A stretch of DNA of 64,000 nt from Paramecium octaurelia (taxonomy: Eukaryota; Ciliophora; Oligohymenophorea; Peniculida; Parameciidae): assembly GCA_905182995.1 (NCBI GenBank), contig CAJJDP010000037.1:439369-503368 (forward strand). The letters are read 5' to 3'. Every line of letters begins with the position of its first letter. The stretch's first letter is position 1. The notes beneath the pieces were generated by a model. It saw only the letters and a program-made list of their open reading frames with translations, was not told the origin of the DNA and did not search any database. The translations under genes and the position numbers were made by a program. Shown piece after piece: positions 53,850-64,000 of this stretch.

Positions 53850-54690
53850 ATGCATATTCGTGATAAGTATATTGATAGATAAAATTTTAAAGAATCTGAA
53901 AAGATAGACAAGTAAATTTATATGTTCGACTTCTAGTTAGGAATAATTTAATAGAGCCAAAGAATTTTTCTCTTAATTCCCTGAGATTGATCTTTAGGCT
54001 GAGAAAGTAAGATGTCCAAAATGTAATTTGCTTCATAAGGTGTATTGTTTAAAATGTGGTGAGTTGCTAGTAAATAAAGATCTAATTCCAAAAGTTGAGT
54101 TGCCTGTCAATTTATTTATTCTCCATCACAACAAAGAAAAGCATTAAAAGAGTTCTGCAATACCTGCAAAATTTTTGAGTGATTAAGTAGAAGTAAAAGA
54201 TTACCCAGGGGAATTTGAATTTGATGAGCATACATATATTCTTTATCCTCACTAAAATGCCAAATATATAAAAGAGCTATCTTAAGAGGAGATTTAAAGC
54301 ATTAAAAAATTCGTGGCAATAGATTGTACATGGCATCAAACAGGGGCAATTTTAGAAACAATATCAAAAAAATACCCAAATCAAAAGTTCCTAAAACTAG
54401 AGGATTATTAAACCTATTTTTGGAGATACTAGCATCATAGTTTGAAATGCTTAGCTACAATAGAAGCTATATATTACTGCTATCAAGAATATAGTAAGGC
54501 CATGAACATAGATAAGAATTATGATAATTTGCTATTCTTCTATAAATACACCTTTTAATAAATGACAGAGTCTATAAAAAAGGAGATTGGCAATCCAAAT
54601 GTTTATGAAAAGATTGAGCAGAAAAAACAACGAATTTTGCAAGCAAAATAGGATGCAAAAAAAGAGAAGTAATTTAAGAAACTGATGTGA
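53850..54690 (+). CDS. DTW-domain tRNA-uridine aminocarboxypropyltransferase (DTWD1-like)
   Basis: 269 residues after a 31-nt intron (about 53925-53955). A zinc-binding CxxC pair lies near the N-terminus (VRCPKCNLLHKVYCLKCGE), as in DTWD1. The catalytic signature appears as AIDCTWHQTGAI (the DxTW motif with Cys between), then FLKLEDYQTYFWRYQ and CLATIEAIYYC, matching the conserved S/TxEA element. These enzymes add a 3-amino-3-carboxypropyl group from SAM to uridine in tRNA (acp3U). The C-terminus is a basic helix (KKQRILQAKQDAKKEK). The length is normal for the family, and no lesions are seen. Confidence 0.85.
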
Positions 54691-54937
54691 AACAATCAAA
54701 AAATAAAAATAATAATATTGTTATAAATTAATCAAATATTTATATACGTCTGCTATTCTACGTATCAAATACATCAACTAAATTAATGGTTGCATAAAAA
54801 TTTCAACCTTTGATATATGTTGATTTTCTAAGCATGTTATAATAATATTAATAACCAAAAACTAATTATCGTTGATTTTAAGGATTTGTAAGATAAATTA
54901 AAAATAATAATTAATTACCCAATATTTCAAATTAGCT

Positions 54938-56631
<1,694 letters not shown>

Positions 56632-56738
56632 TATTAATTTGTTTGTAGTAATTCAGACACTTTTTTATACTATAATAGAATTACTATTTAACTAATATTG
56701 TTTTAATATTGGAATATATTAATTAATTATAATTTATT

Positions 56739-57071
56739 ATGAATCCTATGCAGTTTAATCCACCAAGATCAACTATTACAAGCCAAGTTACACCACCAGG
56801 ACCTAATTTTCCAAATAACGGAGGATTTACTTCAATTCAAAGCAAAAATCAATTCCAAATTTCAAACTAAAGTCAACCACCACCCATTATGCCTATTCAT
56901 GGATTAAATTCAATGCCAATGGGAAACTAAGCGCAAAACTCTATTTTCAAGACTCAAGATATGAATTAAAAAGAAAAGGAGGAAATGATACATCAGTTGA
57001 ACATTGTTGTGCGCGATGCCAAGTAGAGGCAAGAGGATATTAAAAAGCATTATTAGAAAATTTATGATTGA
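56739..57071 (+). CDS. small Pro/Asn/Gln-rich protein (110 aa)
   Basis: Single-exon ORF of 110 residues. Residues 1-75 are low-complexity, with repeated Pro, Asn, Gln and Ser (NPPRSTITSQVTPPGPNFP, QSQPPPIMPIHGL). The C-terminal ~35 residues form a charged amphipathic helix (EKEEMIHQLNIVVRDAKQ, EDIKKHYQKIYD). The base composition is clearly less AT-rich than the flanks, which supports coding. No domain recognised. It could be a small adaptor with a disordered tail and one helix. Confidence 0.65.
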
Positions 57072-57323
57072 TTGGGATTATTGTATTTCTATTAAAAATA
57101 TAATTTTAATGTACTATAAATGGCTACAACTTTAGTCCAGAACATCATATAAAGGTCATTCCATTTTGATGATATAAACTAATAACTATTTGATGTGAAG
57201 TTAATGAATATAGACACAAACATATTTTATATTATCTCAATATATTATCTAAATAATGATATTAGAGTAATATATTAAGAAACATATAAAAATATACTTT
57301 AAAATTAAAATGAAACTCTGCTC

Positions 57324-58054
57324 TCAATTTAATTCAATATTCCATCCAAACAAGAAAAAACACATCTATGACAAGTAATCAAATTAAAAATGCTTATAAG
57401 CAAATAATAAATTAGTGAATTTATGCACTTAATATATTTGAATTAATAAAATCTGTTTAAAGCACACAAGATCCAATTCATTTAATGGATTTTTGAAAGA
57501 ACAATCAACTTATGAAATTAGTTTTATATTTTAGAAAATAGAGAGAAAATTATTGAATGGCCAATAAGTTTTAGATTAATTAATTATACAAATTATTTCT
57601 TAAATTAGAATTATAAAATAATTATATAACTTATCAATGCACTTAAGTGTAATAAATCCATATAAACAGATTAGATAATCTAAACTGATATCAAATAATA
57701 TAATTTCTTGCTTAGAATACACTATTAGATTTTCAGAATCACCATATATTTGTTTTCTAAAATATGTTACATTATAGTTTAATAAAAATAGATATGCAGC
57801 CCAAGCTAAATTGTCACCAATTGATACAAAACTTTCTTGAGTTCAATATGAGATTTAGCTATCTCATCTTTTGTATTAAGAAGTTTGGAGGCAACTAAAA
57901 CTTTTTTATATCTATTTTTTCTTAAATTACTTGTGGGATAAATTGAGAGGAATTGAAGCCATTTGTTTCTTAAATTTCGAAATATTGTCGAGAATATTAC
58001 AAAAATACTTTGATAAATCAGGCTTTGAAATTCACAGCTCTAGAAATAATACAT
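57324..58054 (-). CDS. hypothetical protein candidate (~243 aa) with one likely base error
   Basis: Two coding-like frames meet at an AAA run (plus coordinates 57833-57835). The upstream part reads KKVLVASKLLNTKDEIAKS and HIELKK; the downstream part reads SFVSIGDNLAWAAYLFLLNY, IYGDSENLIVYSKQEIILFD, then a Leu/Ile/Phe-rich stretch to TGA 57324-57326. One extra A would join them, and the total then becomes 244 codons, an exact multiple of three. The composition and charge pattern look coding, but no family was recognised. The start at 58054 is uncertain, since frames also open further upstream. The region between 57072 and 57323 shows nothing. Confidence 0.5.
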
Positions 58055-58141
58055 AAGATTTTGATAATCATTTGTTTGAATTCTTAAAAATTCTAATAAA
58101 AAATACTTGATTATTCAAGAATTTGTTTGATATTTTTATTA

Positions 58142-59394
58142 ATGAAATTCATACTACAATGTTCTATATGCTTATAAAGTTTATGCAATCCTATGTCTCT
58201 CAGTTGTGGACACACATTTTGTCACAATTGTATTCATAACACATTAGACAAACAAGAGTAGAGTGTTTGTCCCTTGTGTCGTTACCCTGTGTTGATTTCA
58301 TAGAATAAATCTGATGAATTGTTATCAATTGTGTAGTAGATATATGAAAAGGATGGCATAGAAGGTAATAGATTTCAATAATTTCAGAACTTTTGAACGA
58401 ATTCCCTTCATTAATTATCTGTCTCTGTTGTGGGTTGACTCCAATAAATCCAATTGTTCTACCATGCTAACATATGTTTTGTTAGAAATGCATTTAAGAG
58501 AGTCTCCAAGAGGAATTGCTATGCCCAGTATGCTCTGAGTTTAGTTTTTCACTTAAAGTTAGCATAAATTAGAAATATAAAGATCTTATCAATTGGTATT
58601 TGAAGTAATTCTAGATTGAAGAGGTTCAACAAACTGAAGAAATTATGGAATTAGATAATGTAAATGGATTACCAATCTTTAATTTTGAATAAATAGTGAT
58701 AGTTCATATGGAAACTCAGTTCACTTTTTTTGAACTTAGATACTAGGAAATGATCAGAAGAGTTTGTTCAGGCTCATGCAATTTTATTGTTTCAGAGAAT
58801 TTTATCTATGGAGATTTAGTTAAAATTAAAAATATCAAAAAAATTAATAAAGGATACCAAGTGCTCGTAGAGGCTATAGCAAGAGTGAAAATCAAATCTG
58901 TGTACAACTATATCAACGGAATCAAGACATCATATCAACCCTAAAATGCTTAATCCTTTTGGCTTTGCTCATATTAACATGTCAAGGATTAAATCCTCAA
59001 AGAGAATAGCATTTAATAATATAACAATATTGTATTAACTTTGGATGAGATTTACAAAAACATCAAATCTGATTTGCATTCCTTATTCGATAGTTTTATG
59101 AAAAAGTTACACTTAGTATCGAGTGCCGATAGTAGTCTAATACTATTGGCTACCTTAAATAATCAAATTATCTCATAATATTATGATGTTGACGTTGAAA
59201 AAAGGATTCAATTGATCTAAAATCACTTTTGCACTCTCGAACAATCTATTAAGGGAATGTACACATAAGGGGAACAAAAATAGAGTGCAAAATATTAGTA
59301 ATAAACCATAGAGATCATATTATACCCAGAATATGATGTGGCAACTCAATATTTCCTAAATCTTTTCAATCTAAACAAGGTTCTTTGTTTTTGA
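58142..59394 (+). CDS. RING-RING-LON protein (LONRF-like E3 ligase)
   Basis: 409 residues, one 23-nt intron (about 58364-58386). The first RING is at residues ~7-48 (CSICLQSLCNPMSLSCGH, CHNCI, CPLCRYP), the second at ~85-125 (CLCCGLTPINPIVLPCQH, FCQKC, CPVCSEF). A LON N-terminal-like domain follows (GLPIFNFEQIVIVHMETQ, TFFELRYQEMIRR, GYQVLVEAIARVKI), the substrate-binding domain of Lon protease. RING plus LON is the architecture of animal LONRF E3 ligases and plant relatives, thought to ubiquitinate misfolded or oxidised proteins. The C-terminal ~130 residues are helical. Zinc ligands are complete in both RINGs. Confidence 0.85.
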
Positions 59395-59651
59395 TAATCA
59401 TGCATAATACTAAATTAATTAAATATATTTATATCAATCCATCTATTCGATCTCTTTTAAACTACTCTCTACATATATTTTAATTACCTTAATTTGCATA
59501 ATGAAATTCACCTTGTGAAATTAGAAGGAAATTGAATATCAATTAAATAGTTTTCTTATTTAATGGATCTACAGATTTTCTAATTAAATAGGGCTTTCAA
59601 AACATTAATCAAATATTTCAAAACAGTAATGAGATCATTGAAATAAATTAA

Positions 59652-61407
59652 ATGCGAGATTTATAAATTAAATAAAAAACTCTTATGATTTCTAGATTCA
59701 CTCTAAAATTTAAGTCAAATCAAATTGAAAATGACTATAGATAAGAATAGCATATCCATTTAAAATCAGAATTTGCGCTATTTTCAATATAGACAATTGT
59801 ATAATAAGAACTTATTTAGTTATTTTTTGTGGCCTACATTGTGTATTACTTTCAAGAAGACACCTTCAATTTGATTGTTGTAACTAATATTCTAGTCTTT
59901 ATGGTTTTAATACTCTTATTGAAATGCCTAATTGATAAGTAACCTAGTAGTAATAAATATATATTACCTTTTCTACAACTTTATTTTGCTTACATTTGGA
60001 ATCTCGATAACTTTTTTCCAATGGAATTAGGCAGTGACGACTATTCTTACTCTGCATTTACTTACGACTACAATTGGTACTATGGATTGTAGGCATTTTA
60101 TTTTCATTTTGGTAAATGGTAATATAATCGTAGCGGTTATGTAATTAGGATATTAGATCTGGCCTTAAGCAGTTGCTTTATTGATTATCTATTTTTAGTA
60201 CGTGACATATTATCCATCGAAAACTTTGGAGTATTATGCAATGTGTCTAACAATATTATTGGTATTCATCGGATTAATTTTGATGAAATATACGAACGAA
60301 AAGACAAGGCGTATGCAATTCCGAAATAGTAGAGAGCAAAATAATTGGATAAAAATAATTGATTAAATTTTAGAGTAATCTGTGTTGGTAATTAAATTCG
60401 ATGAAAAATAAGATCAATTAATATTATCTTCAATCAACGATTTATCAAAGTAAAGATTGAAAATCTCAAACAATAAGGAGTTGAGGGCGGTATTAAGAGA
60501 TGTAATATATATTGTTATTTTAAAGATGCTCATTATATAGGAAGGGAATAAAAATATTGATGCTAAAAAGTAAAATTTGGAGGAAGAAATTCGAGATGTC
60601 ATTAAGAATTAGAAATAGAAATTAATATAATACTAATTGGAGGTGAAATCATAGTAGTAAAATAAAGAATTAAAAGTTAAATTGATTCAATCAATCATGC
60701 AAGAGGAAGAATGTGTGATCTTGATTTTCGAATAGAATTAAAAGAATAAAATTCGTGATTTTCAATAAGTAATCAAGTAAAAAGAAACATTCATCTTATT
60801 CCTACTATAATAATTAACCACCTAATTAAAAACTATAAAAACCAGACTTTAGATAGTTCTATTAGTTATAAACTTACAATAAATCAGATTATTTTTTAAT
60901 TATTAAGATATGCGAAATAGGAAAGGGTGGATTTAAATTAGTCAAATATAAAATCAGATGAATCTATTATTGCAAAAGAAAATTGAGTTTAATGTCAGTA
61001 GTTCATTGACTGGATTTATAACAAATCAAGTCTATTTTTTTAGCATATTAATAAGTTTGGCTTAGCTTTTCGATCGACTCTAAACAATCAAATTAAAAAA
61101 ACGGAATGAATTGAATTAAGATAGATTAAAAGTAACTTTACAGGGATCTATGATAGATATGATACCAAATTCAAAAATTCTTAAATAAAATTTAAATTTT
61201 AGTAGGAATCCTGAATAAAATTATAAAATCATTTTATAAAACTTGTAAAAAACGATTGACGACAAATCCTTAGACAGTAAGAAAAAAGCTTAAATAATAT
61301 CTATTTATTTAACTAAATTTTTATTATGGAATGCATGGAGAGAATGCAATATAAATGTCAAAGTAAATTATGGACTGACTCATCTATCCTTAGAATTTTC
61401 ATTATGA
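59652..61407 (+). CDS. second multi-pass membrane histidine-kinase-like protein
   Basis: 577 residues, one 22-nt intron (about 60113-60134), exact frame. Start ATG 59652 (MRDLQIKQKTLMISR). Hydrophobic segments occupy residues ~50-230 (LFFVAYIVYYF, LIVVTNILVFMVLILLLKCL, AVALLIIYFQYV, LTILLVFIGLILMKY). A PAS-like part (ILEQSVLVIKFDEKQDQLIL) and a helical part (KQKETFILFLLQQL) follow, where the usual phospho-acceptor His is not seen, then a degenerate ATPase-like end (GLTHLSLEFSL). The layout matches the gene at 41208-43300 but it is more decayed in catalytic motifs, so a signalling scaffold or pseudokinase is more likely than an enzyme. 59395-59651 upstream shows nothing. Confidence 0.55.
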
Positions 61408-61515
61408 TATGATCAAATTTGTACTTGTGATTGTAATATTTGTATAAAATCTAATTAATTCTATTGTATATAAACTTTAGTAATTATATATAAATATAAT
61501 AAAAAGAATCTCAAT

Positions 61516-64000
61516 TCAAATGAAAATAGGTTAAATTCTTGATTATTAGGGAAGCTATGATTAAATAAAATTATTGAAGGCCTTCTTGATTTTTGCATAA
61601 ACAATTTTAAATTAAGCAAAACCATCTATCAATAGATTTGAACTCACTATAATAGTATAGGTTCCAATATTTATCCATCCTAAGTAAAATAATGTTTCTT
61701 GATTAAATTAAAATTACTAGTTAACTGAATATAGAATAAAGGATAAACTATTGAGAAACATTCCAGCCTCAGTAACTAATGCTTTTCTCAAATCATCAAT
61801 TTTTGATAATGGCTGTTGTACGACTAAGTAGACACAAAAAATGGATGATTGTAAAGCAACAGCAATTGACTGGTAGAGGCCTGATTATTGCATAGCCACA
61901 ATAACATGTATATAGAAGATTTTTTTTATCAACAAAACTGTATTATATTGCATAACCCACATTTTTTGGTGATGAGAGCAGTCTAATTATTAAAATAATG
62001 TTTTAATCGAGGATTTGAAATCAGTAGTTTTCTTAGTTTAGATCTGTTGAATTTTATGAAATAGAAGACCAATAAATACAAACTAGGATAGTAATGTAAC
62101 TATAGCTCCCATATTATTGATTAGACTGTTGGTATCATTAAGATTTATGTGAGATAATTGGAGTAATGATGAAAAAGTTAGTTCATAAAAATTGATAGTA
62201 ATCACTCTGATGATTCCAGAGAAAGTAAAGTTATTAACAAATTTAGTACATTTCTATCTAACAGTAAGTATTGACCCTCCCACAATTGAGCCTAAACTAT
62301 TGAGCGTAGAAGGGGTAATGTGATGTAGTAGTTTAGAAATGATAAGTGAGGAATAATAGATAGCAAAACTGATGGAGAAAAATGTTAGACTGGGTGATGC
62401 ATTGCTAAAAAAGTCATAGGTAAGAGAATCCTTTCCGAAAGGTTGAGGCATTTAACTGTTATCTGTATTAGAGGTCTAATTATCATCAAATTTCATCACA
62501 GATATCCCTAACTTTTTAGTTGCAATTTGGGATATTTGTGATTCTTTGAGACTATTCAGATATTATTATAAATTATCAGGGAAGGGCAAATTAATATATT
62601 TTGAATAATAGAGATACTATAATGTATCACATGCCATATAGAAATTTGAGTAACCACTTGTATATATACTAACTAGAGTGATAGTTAAAAATGAATATGA
62701 CTGAAATGTTTAAAATTCTGAAAATGTCTTTATAAGCTGTTCAGCTGAATTACTGATGTATGTTTGAGTATGTATTTAGATTGATTCTACATTTTTAATT
62801 AATTTTGTTCTGTTTTCAGAAACAATAAGTTTATTATTCACTATAAAGCTAACATTAATTTTTTGTAATGAAATTGTAGTCTTGAGTTCAATGTATGCAA
62901 GATATGTCGCAAAGGCTGGTTCTTAACTAACAGGTGTAATAGGATTGATAGAGTAACTGTATGAATTTTCATCTAAATCTTCAATCTTTAGATCTATTAA
63001 ATTGATATCGTTATTATTGCCATCTTCAACTTAATTTTCCAAGAAGACTTGAGAAGAATCATTGCTAAAGCTGAGCATCATTTTAGTTGAGAATGAAATC
63101 TAAATGGTTGAGACATTATCTTATTGGTCAATAAGTTCTAATTGAATAATCGGTTACTTTTGATAAAAGCAATTACTAACTAATAATTAATAATTTTAAC
63201 AAAACCAATCAGTTTCAATTTTGCAATCCGCAGAACATCCATCAAGATTAAAATTGTTAGCATCGTCACAATATTCCGTTAAGGGTTCCCAGAGTCCATC
63301 ACCACATTAAGAAGCACATTAATTCAGATTCTCAAAGAACCCTTAAGATGCATCACACTCCTTGCAAATACCTTTTTCGCATAATAAACAAGCTGAATGA
63401 CATTAGAATTCACATTTATTGCTGCATCCATCTGCTTGAATTAGATTACCATCATCACATTGTTCATTACCATAGACCACTCCATCTCCACAAACTGGAA
63501 TGCATTAGAACTCTGAAATCTACCATCCAGGAACATTGCATTCATAGCAAATGCCTTTTAAACAACTTGTACACAATTATTCACATTAGTAGTTGCATTC
63601 ATAACAACCATCATAAGGGATGAGGTTGCCATCATCGCAGTCTTCATATCTAGGAATGACATAACCATCTCCACAATAAGCTTCACATCTATTTTAGGCA
63701 TTCAACTTCCAACCAAAAGCACAATCCAAACATTTTCCAGCATCACATAAAACACATGCTTCTTCACATTAAGACTTACATTCATAACATCCATCATAAG
63801 GGATATCATTCCCATCATCACATTCTTCTATTCCAACTTACAAACCATCCCCACAGATTTCCCAACAGAAAAAATTCTCCAATCTCCAACCAGGAGTATT
63901 ACATTCATAACAAGATCCTGATAAGCATTTGGTACAGGCTACTTAACAGATGTATCGACAATTGAAACATCCATCAAAATTAATTTCATTCCCATCATCA
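61516..64000 (-). CDS. cysteine-rich repeat membrane protein, 3' part (runs off right edge)
   Basis: Minus-strand paralogue of the giant gene at 4407-12853. From the right edge inwards it has CGDG/DDGN modules ([43 protein letters not shown]) that align with modules near 10400-11200 of the first gene, then the same post-repeat region ([20 protein letters not shown]), the same TM block ([19 protein letters not shown] against LLHLIPPHKLNDLGTIIGG) and the same end (QSRIQPIFI, TGA 61516-61518). I estimate clear but incomplete protein identity, so this is an old duplicate, not an assembly copy. The N-terminal part lies beyond the window. Short introns are likely but were not all placed. Confidence 0.85.

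Overview
The window is a piece of a ciliate macronuclear genome, almost certainly Paramecium. It is very AT-rich. TAA and TAG occur inside every conserved protein where glutamine fits, and TGA is the only stop. Genes are interrupted by tiny GT...AG introns of about 19-35 nt (mostly 22-31). Spacers between genes are often under 150 bp. All coordinates below were read with the ciliate code; standard-code ORF calling breaks nearly every gene here.

Layout. 0-4.4 kb: a very small membrane ORF, a calcium-dependent protein kinase (CDPK) on the minus strand, then a gene-poor stretch with one weak candidate gene. 4.4-12.9 kb: one giant cysteine-rich surface protein with about 23 CGDG/DDGN repeats and a multi-pass C-terminus. 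13-22.4 kb: an alveolate-type guanylyl cyclase fused to a P4-ATPase-like module; it contains a 1,414-bp exact duplication around a single N that looks like an unmerged contig overlap. 22.4-29 kb: a very large helical-repeat-like protein and two unknown genes. 29-45 kb: a compact signalling-rich block with a GYGD potassium channel carrying a cyclic-nucleotide-binding fold, an OS-9-like ER lectin, a START protein, a phosphoinositide phospholipase C, RING and B-box-like proteins, a membrane histidine-kinase-like protein and a ULK-like kinase. 45-53 kb: mitochondrial SDHA, an unknown secreted protein, a coiled-coil protein and a B-box-like/CHY zinc-finger protein. 53.8-61.4 kb: a DTW-domain enzyme, a second CDPK, a small proline/glutamine-rich protein, a RING-RING-LON protein and a second membrane histidine-kinase-like protein. 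61.5-64 kb: the 3' part of a second cysteine-rich surface protein, inverted relative to the first and running off the right edge.

Functionally there are many calcium, cyclic nucleotide and phosphoinositide signalling components (two CDPKs, guanylyl cyclase, PLC, CNBD channel), but each gene has its own orientation and nothing suggests operons. The most interesting points are the assembly duplication in the cyclase gene, the reversed composite active site of that cyclase, an OS-9 lectin domain interrupted by about 480 residues, the inverted pair of giant cysteine-rich genes, and several short genes visible only with TGA as sole stop. No viral or retroelement remains, tRNA, rRNA, CRISPR or telomere were recognised.
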